This document shows positions 1-5,424 of a DNA stretch of 42,483 nucleotides, piece by piece. A program made the translations under genes and the position numbers. Source of the stretch: a virus; IMG/VR virus record IMGVR_UViG_3300041409_000120, positions 1 to 42,483 of that record. One strand, written 5' to 3'. The notes under the pieces are model-generated. The model did no database searches. It was not told where the DNA came from and was given only the letters and a program-made list of their open reading frames with translations. How positions within the stretch are numbered: position 1 is the stretch's first letter; each line of letters opens with the position of its first letter.

Positions 1-35
1 TATGCATCTGCGCCAAGGCCCTCCTTTTCATGGCA
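1..35. repeat. Left copy of 35-bp terminal direct repeat
   Basis: Bases 1-35 are identical to 42449-42483. A coupled gene pair is continuous across the join, so this is most simply the overlap of a circular assembly. A real short terminal redundancy is possible but less likely, since no other end signal is visible. Confidence 0.95.
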
Positions 36-40
36 GTTTT
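28..40 (-). promoter_or_regulatory. Copy A of start-codon motif AAAACTGCCATGA
   Basis: Read on the minus strand, this 13-mer carries the ATG of the gene that runs to 42264. Identical 13-mers occur at 20472..20484 and 42235..42247, again on the minus strand with the ATG as a start codon. See the finding on the predicted small RNA that could pair with it. Confidence 0.6.
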
Positions 41-360
41 AAAAAAGCGCCGCATATGGCTTGGCTGGGAGTGTCTGCTGTAAAAACAAAACTTCCATCA
101 AATCGTACGTGCCCATTTATTTCAGGAGTAAAATCAGCTATTGCTTGACCTTGCGGAAATATCTGAAGCGTAAATCGATATCCCATCACTTTTAATTTAT
201 CCACAATCTCCCACGCCGCCATGATGTCTGTGGAGTAGGCGGGAAGAGTGGAAACATAAACTCCATCACCTCTTGACCAAGCCACAGGCGTTAGTGATTC
301 ATACTTAAACCACCCCAAGCGTCTGGCGACTTGCTCGTTCAACTGGGAGAGGTCAGTCAT
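28..360 (-). CDS. Phage ABA-sandwich-like small protein
   Basis: A 110-residue cytosolic protein. The core reading AYSTDIMAAWEIVDKL and the C-terminal pattern TPSQAICGAFLKL resemble the phage ABA sandwich family: a Trp near the N-terminus, an aligned 'YSTD..AAW' block and a terminal 'A.T...AIC.A.L' block. The role of that family is unknown. The start overlaps the end of the preceding membrane ORF (353..469). The stop overlaps the ATG of the next gene, which lies across the circular join, so the genes look translationally coupled. Confidence 0.8.
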   Translation of the reverse strand: MTDLSQLNEQVARRLGWFKYESLTPVAWSRGDGVYVSTLPAYSTDIMAAWEIVDKLKVMGYRFTLQIFPQGQAIADFTPEINGHVRFDGSFVFTADTPSQAICGAFLKLP

Positions 361-469
361 GATGCGAGCTTAATATCAAAACAATAAGAATTAGCACAAA
401 AGAAATAACAAACGGCACCCACCACGGAATTGAAGATTCAATATATTGACGTAAATCCCAGCAGCTCAT
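353..469 (-). CDS. 38-residue single-span membrane protein
   Basis: The short ORF begins MSCWDLRQYIESS and continues into a hydrophobic span of about 20 residues (roughly 16-34, rich in V, I, L and F) before a short HHD tail. A GAGGTGG ribosome site lies 6 nt before the ATG. It overlaps both neighbours by a few bases, which supports it as a real coupled gene. The topology fits a small inner-membrane protein; a holin-like or exclusion role is possible but nothing shows it. Confidence 0.6.
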   Translation of the reverse strand: MSCWDLRQYIESSIPWWVPFVISFVLILIVLILSSHHD

Positions 470-609
470 TTGACCACCTCTCTTAAAATACCGTCAAGCT
501 CTTCGTTTGTTTCTCTTTGATTAGATGTTATCCCTGTTCGGCATTTGGGACATAAATAAATTAAATCGTCAGGTCGTTGTTTTAAAGACCATTCGTGTTG
601 ACAGTCCAT
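466..609 (-). CDS. 47-residue zinc-ribbon-like protein
   Basis: The short ORF begins MDCQHEWSLKQRP and has a C-x-H pair at the N-terminus and a CPKC knuckle near residue 20, enough for one zinc site. The C-terminal half is acidic. It starts on the stop of the upstream gene (TGATG) and its stop overlaps the start of 353..469. Function unknown; it is one of many zinc-binding mini-proteins here. Confidence 0.6.
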   Translation of the reverse strand: MDCQHEWSLKQRPDDLIYLCPKCRTGITSNQRETNEELDGILREVVK

Positions 610-848
610 CACGCCACACCCACAGACTTCAAATAAGAAAAAGCTTTCGCTACGGTCTCTTCAGGCACAGCGTTTTCCTTGCAGAATTGTTTCAGCTTCC
701 CACGACGAAATAAATCTTCCATCACCAGAAAGCATCTATTACATATGTCCTTAAAAGGCTCTGGACCTTTCCCAACATCCTCTCGATAAAGCCAGCACCT
801 GGCGCATTTAAGACCGTCGGCTCTCTCGATAGTAATTTCAACGCTCAT
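609..848 (-). CDS. Stand-alone IleRS-type (FPG/IleRS) zinc finger protein
   Basis: A 79-residue protein starting MSVEITIERADG. I chose this start because it overlaps the upstream stop (ATGA) behind AGGAGG; the open frame extends further to 929. Residues about 15-41 read KCARCW-x4-EDVG...ICNRC. That is the C-x2-C-W...VG...C-x2-C pattern of the zinc finger at the C-terminus of isoleucyl-tRNA synthetase. In that family the finger helps tRNA contact. Here it is detached from any synthetase and followed by a basic helical tail. RNA binding is an inference. Confidence 0.65.
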   Translation of the reverse strand: MSVEITIERADGLKCARCWLYREDVGKGPEPFKDICNRCFLVMEDLFRRGKLKQFCKENAVPEETVAKAFSYLKSVGVA

Positions 849-1003
849 GAGCCTCCTACAGGCTTCCCGCCCAGCCAGCTTCTTTCGTGACCCTTCAACT
901 GAATAGCTTCCGCCCCATTTATGCGCCAAATCGTGTGAGACTTCTCCCGCAACTTCATCACAATGTCTCGAATCTTCACAGCCTTACGGCGGCGTTCAGG
1001 CAT
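845..1003 (-). CDS. Small basic protein, unknown
   Basis: A 52-residue ORF beginning MPERRRKAVKIRDIV. It is strongly basic and has no cysteines. It overlaps the upstream gene by 8 nt and the downstream start by 4 nt (ATGA), which is the main evidence that it is real. No family recognised; the charge suggests nucleic acid binding, unproven. Confidence 0.55.
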   Translation of the reverse strand: MPERRRKAVKIRDIVMKLREKSHTIWRINGAEAIQLKGHERSWLGGKPVGGS

Positions 1004-1139
1004 CGGCTTCCTTCACGATCCTGTCCAGCAACCCTTTGATATCCTCCATCCTCTCCGCCAGACGCTTCGAGAAGGCCGCCAGCTCGTCGTACATGCAACG
1101 TTCTTTGTCAGAGAGGGAGTCGTAGATGTCTTTGTTCAT
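996..1139 (-). CDS. Small helical protein, unknown
   Basis: A 47-residue ORF beginning MNKDIYDSLSDKERCMYDEL. It is highly charged and predicted almost wholly helical (heptad-like L/I spacing). Its ATG overlaps the stop of 1136..1396 and its end overlaps the next start. No family recognised. Confidence 0.55.
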   Translation of the reverse strand: MNKDIYDSLSDKERCMYDELAAFSKRLAERMEDIKGLLDRIVKEADA

Positions 1140-1396
1140 TCGCATTCCTCACATTCATGCCGCCTGAAAATAGACTGCCAAAATTCAGACAGTCTCTTCT
1201 TTCGATCTCTCCAAATGAGTCGCTTTAATATGGCGGGTTCCTCTGATTCTTCAGGCTTATACTTCAAAACAAGAACACTCAAACGACCACCGGTAAGCTT
1301 CGCACAGCATCCGTAAGAAGTGTCGGTAATACGTGAAACATGAACTTCATTCTGCTTCCATGAATCTGTCACGTTTATTTGTTTATAAGTAGTCAT
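1136..1396 (-). CDS. Hypothetical protein, Cys-containing C-terminus
   Basis: An 86-residue protein, basic in the middle (RLIWRDRKKRL), with CC near residue 30 and a HECEECE tail that could help bind a metal. The only ribosome-site candidate is a weak GATAAAG. It ends on the ATG of the next gene. No family recognised. Confidence 0.5.
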   Translation of the reverse strand: MTTYKQINVTDSWKQNEVHVSRITDTSYGCCAKLTGGRLSVLVLKYKPEESEEPAILKRLIWRDRKKRLSEFWQSIFRRHECEECE

Positions 1397-1436
1397 TCTT
1401 TATCCGAATTTTTAAAATGACGCGGCGCGAAAAAAT

Positions 1437-1628
1437 TCATTTCAATTGCTCAACGACCAGAACCAGTGAAGCAAGGGCATTCTTGATTCTTTCCAAAGTC
1501 ACAGGCTTATTGATAACAACAACTATCCCCTCGTCCTCTTTATCATTCCTGTTTATGAATTTCTTATCAGGAATAAAGTGAAGCATATAGCGATCCGATT
1601 GTTCATTTATGAAAATGCCAGAGGTCAT
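1437..1628 (-). CDS. Hypothetical small protein
   Basis: A 63-residue ORF beginning MTSGIFINEQSDRYML. The ATG overlaps the upstream stop (ATGA). It has a beta-rich first half and a helical C-terminus (ERIKNALASLVLVVEQL). No family recognised. A 40-nt gap follows before the next gene. Confidence 0.5.
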   Translation of the reverse strand: MTSGIFINEQSDRYMLHFIPDKKFINRNDKEDEGIVVVINKPVTLERIKNALASLVLVVEQLK

Positions 1629-1879
1629 AAGATCCCCTGAGGTTGAAAAATATTCGCAGTCTGGAATGGGGTCTTATAATCATGATCAGCCCCCGTCAGG
1701 TGAATATTTTCCCTAGCCTCATAAGCATTCTTTTCATATTCATCTCTATTAATCAATACGTTCTTATCATTCATTGGTAGGTGATGGTGGGGGTGTGGGG
1801 GAGTGCCAGCTCTCATAAGGCCATGCAATATAATCAAGGTTAGCGGAAGCGTTCTCAGACGATGACCTCTTGTTATCAT
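1625..1879 (-). CDS. Hypothetical protein, start uncertain
   Basis: An 84-residue frame whose stop overlaps the next ATG. Neither the first ATG (1879) nor the internal one at 1774 has a clear ribosome site; the His/Pro-rich stretch between them looks unlike a folded domain, so the shorter 49-residue form is plausible. About 10-60 bp upstream lie a perfect 10-bp palindrome (agactagtct, about 1910) and a GATAT-N7-ATATC inverted repeat, possible operators. Confidence 0.4.
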   Translation of the reverse strand: MITRGHRLRTLPLTLIILHGLMRAGTPPHPHHHLPMNDKNVLINRDEYEKNAYEARENIHLTGADHDYKTPFQTANIFQPQGIL

Positions 1880-1942
1880 AAAAGTGATATACGAATCATA
1901 TCTACTTATAGACTAGTCTTAGAGTGCTAGTTATGACCATGT

Positions 1943-2323
1943 TTAAGCCTGTTCACCTGAATTCTGAGCTGGTTTACGATGAGTCGTGGAAGCATCCATT
2001 CCACACTTCACCTCACTCACGCTCCCCTTTACATCAGCCACACATTCAGCCAGCATTTGTTCGGCTTCTTCTTTGTTCACTTCGATGACCTTCCCGAATT
2101 GCTTATACACTTTAGCGATAGAGCCATGTTCATCGATGACGGTACGATAGAATGACATGTGGGCGCATTTCTTACAGAGGCCAAAGAAACCGTGATACGA
2201 TTTAAAGTCATGATGAAACCAACGATGACGATGACCGGCACGGGAACATTTACTGGAGCGGCGGGAATCGTATTTCCAGAGCCACGGATAAGCTTTCAAG
2301 GATGTCGAAGAATATATAGGCAT
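1943..2323 (-). CDS. His/Cys-rich hypothetical protein
   Basis: A 126-residue protein. The N-terminal half is unusually rich in His, Arg, Trp and Tyr, with a CKKC knuckle near residue 52 and several upstream histidines, compatible with a metal site. The C-terminal half is acidic and helical. It is the first gene after the promoter at 2363..2392. No family recognised. Confidence 0.5.
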   Translation of the reverse strand: MPIYSSTSLKAYPWLWKYDSRRSSKCSRAGHRHRWFHHDFKSYHGFFGLCKKCAHMSFYRTVIDEHGSIAKVYKQFGKVIEVNKEEAEQMLAECVADVKGSVSEVKCGMDASTTHRKPAQNSGEQA

Positions 2324-2331
2324 ACGTCAAG

Positions 2332-2362
2332 GCAGACCCTAGACTTGCAGTCTACGGCCTGC
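2332..2362. promoter_or_regulatory. 31-bp interrupted palindrome over the transcription start
   Basis: Arms GCAGACC/GGCCTGC (one G-T) and an inner perfect TAGAC/GTCTA pair flank a 5-base centre. It abuts the -10 box of the promoter at 2363..2392 and would span the start site. That position fits a repressor operator better than an RNA hairpin, because the transcript would begin inside the first arm. Confidence 0.5.
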
Positions 2363-2392
2363 TTTATCGCTCTTCACCCCTGTTTCTGTCAA
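2363..2392 (-). promoter_or_regulatory. Sigma70-like promoter for 1943..2323
   Basis: On the minus strand: TTGACA (2392-2387), an 18-nt spacer, then GATAAA (2368-2363). The -35 box is perfect and the -10 box moderate. It points at the gene starting at 2323. Confidence 0.5.
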
Positions 2393-2486
2393 TGGTGGTT
2401 TTGTTAGACGGAGAGATCGTACGCGCGTAGCGTTTATCGTTAGAATCGTTCAGGAAGGTGGGTATCTGACGACAGCCCCGCCCGTT

Positions 2487-2633
2487 CTATTTGCCAGTAC
2501 TTATCTCTTCTATTCCATCCTTGGTCACAACAAAGCTCTTATCTCCAACAAAATAATAAGCCTTCGAGAAATCCATCGTCACAAGGGCAAAACCTTGCTT
2601 AGGCATATGATCATCAACAATAAATCTGATCAT
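2487..2633 (-). CDS. 48-residue hypothetical protein
   Basis: The short ORF begins MIRFIVDDHMPKQGF and is mainly beta-like (ALVTMDFSKAYYFVGD). Its ATG overlaps the stop of the preceding gene (GCATGATC). About 100 nt of non-coding DNA with the promoter and palindrome follow. No family recognised. Confidence 0.5.
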   Translation of the reverse strand: MIRFIVDDHMPKQGFALVTMDFSKAYYFVGDKSFVVTKDGIEEISTGK

Positions 2634-2806
2634 GCCTTCCCCTTCCCCTCTTTGCGCTGTTCTCTCCTGTTCTTCTTAGCGATTGATTCAGAAATGATAA
2701 ATGTAGAGCCAGAGACTATACGAATACCCTCAACCATCAGTTGAACAGCAAATCGAGTCCGGTCACGCTTGCTCATTTTGCCTATTGATGTCCATCGAGG
2801 CTTCAT
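2630..2806 (-). CDS. 58-residue basic hypothetical protein
   Basis: The start MKPRWTSIGKMSKRD is chosen because AAGGGG lies 5 nt before it and its ATG overlaps the upstream stop; the open frame extends to 2869. The first half has a helix-strand pattern; the tail is Lys/Arg/Glu-rich and probably disordered. No family recognised. Confidence 0.5.
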   Translation of the reverse strand: MKPRWTSIGKMSKRDRTRFAVQLMVEGIRIVSGSTFIISESIAKKNRREQRKEGKGKA

Positions 2807-2949
2807 TTCGACCCCTTCCCTTGCTTGCGCTTCTTCTTCCCCTTCTCGTAATGCCAGTACTGCCGACAAAAGCCCGTAGAGCAGAATAGCTGGTCATACC
2901 TCGTCGGCATGAATTCCTTCTTGCACCGCTTGCATCTGGGTATCTTCAT
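2803..2949 (-). CDS. 48-residue zinc finger protein, leaderless candidate
   Basis: The protein has CKRC at residues 6-9 and C...C at 23 and 28, then a basic tail. The spacing C-x2-C-x13-C-x4-C resembles the small 'CxxC..F..CS..C' zinc folds of phage and mobile-element proteins. There is no ribosome site; the ATG sits 6 nt after a -10-like TACACT, so the mRNA may start at the ATG itself. It is the first gene of the long leftward chain. Confidence 0.6.
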   Translation of the reverse strand: MKIPRCKRCKKEFMPTRYDQLFCSTGFCRQYWHYEKGKKKRKQGKGSK

Positions 2950-2955
2950 ATAAGG

Positions 2956-2984
2956 AGTGTACTACCTAATGCGTCATAGCTCAA
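2956..2984 (-). promoter_or_regulatory. Leftward promoter of divergent pair
   Basis: On the minus strand: TTGAGC, 17 nt, TACACT, then six bases and ATG (2949). The expected start site falls on or next to the ATG. Confidence 0.5.
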
Positions 2985-3044
2985 TGGGCCTTTCGGCTAA
3001 ATCGTATTCCCATGTGAAATATACCTTGACGCAATGCGTAATAG
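2968..3044. repeat. Direct repeat AATGCGT(C/A)ATAG inside two divergent promoters
   Basis: The copies lie at 2968-2979 and 3033-3044. Each falls in the -35/-10 spacer of one of the two divergent promoters. At the second copy an 11-bp palindrome (ACGCA-A-TGCGT, 3029-3039) overlaps it. This is a likely shared operator. Confidence 0.55.
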
Positions 3045-3054
3045 GTGTTAGACT
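3026..3054 (+). promoter_or_regulatory. Rightward promoter of divergent pair
   Basis: TTGACG (3026-3031), 17 nt, TAGACT (3049-3054). Six bases later comes an ATG (3061) in the radC frame, the same geometry as the leftward promoter. A second in-frame ATG at 3103 has a proper AAAGGAG. Confidence 0.6.
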
Positions 3055-3102
3055 ATGACCATGAAACACAAACAATCTCAGACGGCAAAGGAGCATAAGA
3101 CA

Positions 3103-3543
3103 ATGTATCGACTAACTCAATATAAAGTATCTCTTGTTAGAGATTCCGCTGAAATGAAAGAAGGGGATAAGCGCATCTCCTCAGTGGATGACGTTGTGTC
3201 GGCAATGTCCGATATGAAACTGCTCGACCGCGAACAGCTCCGATGTATCTTTCTTGATTGCCGAAATAAAATCATCGGATGGGAGGTTGTATCTCAGGGT
3301 TCGCTTACGGCTTCTATCGCCCATCCTCGCGAAATCCTGAAAGGCGCGATCCTATCTAATGCCGCCGCGATTATCCTTGTCCATAATCATCCGTCAGGCG
3401 AATGTGCACCTTCCGATGAAGATATTCGATTAACCCAAAGGATAAAGCAGGCAGGGGAGATTATGGGAATACGGTTACAAGATCATGTAATTATTGCCGA
3501 AAAGGGATCATATTCTTTTCAGCGATCTGGGCAAATCGCTTAA
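3103..3543 (+). CDS. radC: RadC-like JAB/JAMM domain protein
   Basis: A 146-residue protein with the RadC/JAB signature H94-N-H96-P-S-G...P-S-x-x-D107, the metal-binding motif of the JAMM fold. It lacks the N-terminal helix-hairpin-helix of chromosomal RadC, as mobile-element versions often do. The biochemical role of RadC is unsettled; phage and plasmid forms are usually found among accessory or anti-restriction genes. I chose the ATG at 3103 for its AAAGGAG 9 nt upstream; a leaderless start at 3061 would add 14 residues. Confidence 0.85.
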   Translation: MYRLTQYKVSLVRDSAEMKEGDKRISSVDDVVSAMSDMKLLDREQLRCIFLDCRNKIIGWEVVSQGSLTASIAHPREILKGAILSNAAAIILVHNHPSGECAPSDEDIRLTQRIKQAGEIMGIRLQDHVIIAEKGSYSFQRSGQIA

Positions 3544-3571
3544 CATGCCCCCCACAAACACAGGAGGAACG

Positions 3572-3865
3572 GTGAAGACATTCTATGAATGGACCGTGGA
3601 GGAAATGGACGGCGAGGACGTTGTTGAAGCCAGCCATTTCGACACGTACAAAAAAGCCATGAATTTCTTCGAGCCGGGGAACCACATCGGCTTAGTACGC
3701 GATGAAGTTATTGAGGCTGAAGGCGTAATAGACCGTCAATGGGCCTACATCAAAGACGGCAAGCTTCCCGAGTATTTCAGCACAGCAATGGGGAAGGACG
3801 ACGGAGCTAAAGTGCCTCAGCGGTTCCATAAAGAATTCAACGCCCACAACCAAAAAGGAGAATGA
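3572..3865 (+). CDS. Hypothetical acidic protein
   Basis: A 97-residue protein. The GTG start (MKTFYEWTVEEMDG) is preferred because AGGAGG lies 4 nt upstream; an in-frame ATG at 3545 lacks one. Alternating charged beta/alpha pattern, no cysteines. The stop overlaps the ATG of the next gene. No family recognised. Confidence 0.65.
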   Translation: MKTFYEWTVEEMDGEDVVEASHFDTYKKAMNFFEPGNHIGLVRDEVIEAEGVIDRQWAYIKDGKLPEYFSTAMGKDDGAKVPQRFHKEFNAHNQKGE

Positions 3866-4068
3866 CTAACATGGGATGGTATTTTATCAGTGGAGAAGAT
3901 ATTGGAAAGGTGTGCGAAATCTGCCTTCAACCCTTCAAAGAGAAGGAGAAGTTCTATATGCACGAGTCACATAACGACGACAAGATCAAGAACCCGAAAT
4001 TGACCCATGCTCTTTGTGAATGGGAACAGGAAGAAAAGAGACAGTCAGAAATGCGGAAAGGAGCCTAA
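3862..4068 (+). CDS. 68-residue zinc-binding mini-protein
   Basis: CEIC at about residues 18-21 and, after a loop of about 30 residues, H...C make one plausible zinc site (C-x2-C...H-x2-C). The C-terminal tail is charged and helical. ATGA overlap with the upstream gene; a second ATG three codons in is possible. Function unknown. Confidence 0.6.
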   Translation: MTNMGWYFISGEDIGKVCEICLQPFKEKEKFYMHESHNDDKIKNPKLTHALCEWEQEEKRQSEMRKGA

Positions 4069-4069
4069 C

Positions 4070-4384
4070 ATGAATAAGAAACCAACCCCCACCCCGCAGG
4101 GACAGCGTACGCCGACGTTGATTAAAGATTGGAATCAGTTATGGGGTTGGGCCAACGGAAAGGGCTTAGACTTTGACACGATGGCGGAGCGTCAAGCCTT
4201 CATCGTCCGCGCGGTAAACGCGCATGAGGAATTGTTGGCGAACCTCAAAGAAATTACTAAGCGTTATGCAAATTTGGAAAAGATCTATGCCGAACGAACC
4301 GGAATGACCTATGACGCGCTTAATGGGTCAATCACAAGAGCAGAGCAAGCCATCGCCGGCGCCTCAGGAGAATCCCATGGTTGA
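4070..4384 (+). CDS. Hypothetical helical protein
   Basis: A 104-residue protein starting MNKKPTPTPQG behind AAAGGAG. A Pro/Thr-rich start is followed by long amphipathic helices (about 55-95), suggesting a coiled coil. It overlaps the next gene by 8 nt. No family recognised. Confidence 0.65.
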   Translation: MNKKPTPTPQGQRTPTLIKDWNQLWGWANGKGLDFDTMAERQAFIVRAVNAHEELLANLKEITKRYANLEKIYAERTGMTYDALNGSITRAEQAIAGASGESHG

Positions 4385-4553
4385 AGCCAATAGAGAGGTA
4401 CGAGAACTTTTAGATAAATATCAATCTCTCCGCGCCGAACGGAAGGAGCTGGTTAAGGTGATCGAACGATTAGTGAGGACATCCCCTGATTCAATAGCAT
4501 GTGGCATGGCTCAGCAGTTATTACAAGCCTCCCCCCAGAGAAAGGAGAAATAG
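4377..4553 (+). CDS. Small coiled-coil protein
   Basis: A 58-residue protein beginning MVEANREVRELLDKY with a clear heptad pattern (residues about 5-35). A CAGGAG ribosome site lies about 5 nt upstream. It is followed by the Cys-rich mini-ORF one base after its stop. No family recognised. Confidence 0.55.
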   Translation: MVEANREVRELLDKYQSLRAERKELVKVIERLVRTSPDSIACGMAQQLLQASPQRKEK

Positions 4554-4554
4554 G

Positions 4555-4653
4555 ATGGCAACAAAATACGCTTGCGCTATTGGCGAACATGAGCTATGCC
4601 AAGCTACTAAATGTAGTTGCGAATGCCACAAATACCACTCACCAAAGAAGTAA
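4555..4653 (+). CDS. 32-residue Cys-rich mini-protein
   Basis: The short ORF begins MATKYACAIGEHELC and ends in a CSCECH cluster; five cysteines and several histidines in 32 residues. AAAGGAG lies 7 nt before the ATG. The C-x-C-x-C-H cluster recurs in the larger protein at 19286..19867 (CGCDCH). Metal binding is likely, role unknown. Confidence 0.5.
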   Translation: MATKYACAIGEHELCQATKCSCECHKYHSPKK

Positions 4654-4662
4654 AGGAGAATT

Positions 4663-4872
4663 ATGGACGAGCTTGAGCCATTGACCATCCTTCAAATGAT
4701 TATGGGAATCCTCATGATAAGTGAGATTGTTTGGATGTCGTATTGGGGATTCAAGAATGAGCCGTTATTAGGTAATCCAGTCGAAACACAAGCGGTAATG
4801 ACGTCCCACGACAGAGAAGGTCATTTAGTTATCACCGTTCTAAAGTGCGAAGAAGTAAGGGGGAGAGAATGA
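4663..4872 (+). CDS. Small membrane protein
   Basis: A 69-residue protein; residues about 7-30 form one hydrophobic span (ILQMIMGILMISEIVWMSYWG) and the rest is polar. AAAGGAG precedes the ATG. The stop overlaps the next ATG. No family recognised. Confidence 0.6.
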   Translation: MDELEPLTILQMIMGILMISEIVWMSYWGFKNEPLLGNPVETQAVMTSHDREGHLVITVLKCEEVRGRE

Positions 4873-5051
4873 ACCCATTAGAGCAACTCTGTCTTGATAA
4901 AGCCGATGAACTTGCAATGGTTGCGGAGTTATTTCTTACCCAATTCAAAGACAACCCAGAAATAAAGTTGATCGCGCCCATAACTCTTCTGGTAGCTGAA
5001 TATAAAACAAACAGAAATGCGCTTGAAGCTCTGACAAAGGCTTTATCATGA
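4869..5051 (+). CDS. Small helical protein
   Basis: A 60-residue protein starting MNPLEQLCLDKADEL with AAGGGGGAGAG upstream; all-helical and acidic. It overlaps the neighbouring genes ATGA-style on both sides. No family recognised. Confidence 0.55.
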   Translation: MNPLEQLCLDKADELAMVAELFLTQFKDNPEIKLIAPITLLVAEYKTNRNALEALTKALS

Positions 5052-5311
5052 CTAACAACCCCTCCGGCGGGTGTGGGTGTAAGATGGTCATTAAAGATCA
5101 ACTCCCACCTGTACATAGAATCCAACTTCCCGCATATCCTGAACATTGGATCGAATACTGCCCACTTCATGCCTCAGCCCCACAGATGCTGGAGGCTCTG
5201 AAAGACCTCGTCATCTTTACCAAATCGCAAGGCTCCATTACTATTGATTTGGGCAGTCAAATCTATGAAGAATGGCGCAAGTTAATGGCCATCACACAGA
5301 GAAAAGCTTAG
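5048..5311 (+). CDS. Conserved-type phage early protein
   Basis: An 87-residue protein. An N-terminal CGC, a central CPLHASAPQMLEALKDL block and a short helical tail match a pattern common in small early proteins of temperate phages ('CPLH..A..ML.AL'). The role of such proteins is unknown. It is the last gene of the rightward operon before the integrase region. Confidence 0.6.
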   Translation: MTNNPSGGCGCKMVIKDQLPPVHRIQLPAYPEHWIEYCPLHASAPQMLEALKDLVIFTKSQGSITIDLGSQIYEEWRKLMAITQRKA

Positions 5312-5424
5312 CTGTGGCACAAGGATGGCACAAATTTATAAATCATAGACGGTGACTATGTACTATACAGACACAATTCGACGGAGAGCCCTTTTGCTGT
5401 CTGACAGCCATTAAATACCCCATC
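5312..5424. other. Integrase-proximal intergenic region, possible attP
   Basis: A non-coding stretch of 113 nt between the rightward operon and the 3' end of the integrase. It holds two GGCACAA copies 11 bp apart (5316-5333), a partial palindrome about 5353-5375 including TACTATACA, and a perfect 13-bp palindrome GCTGTCTGACAGC (5396-5408). No tRNA 3' end was recognised, so the attachment core cannot be placed. Confidence 0.4.
5316..5333 (+). repeat. GGCACAA pair 1 (candidate integrase arm site)
   Basis: Two GGCACAA copies start exactly 11 bp apart. The same arrangement recurs at 5484-5501, in the same orientation, 168 bp away. Confidence 0.45.

Noticed and set aside
2332-2362. Resemblance of the palindrome to a tRNA-Cys anticodon arm
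   Set aside because: No acceptor, D or T arm can be built around it, and the stem continues into a simple palindrome abutting a promoter.
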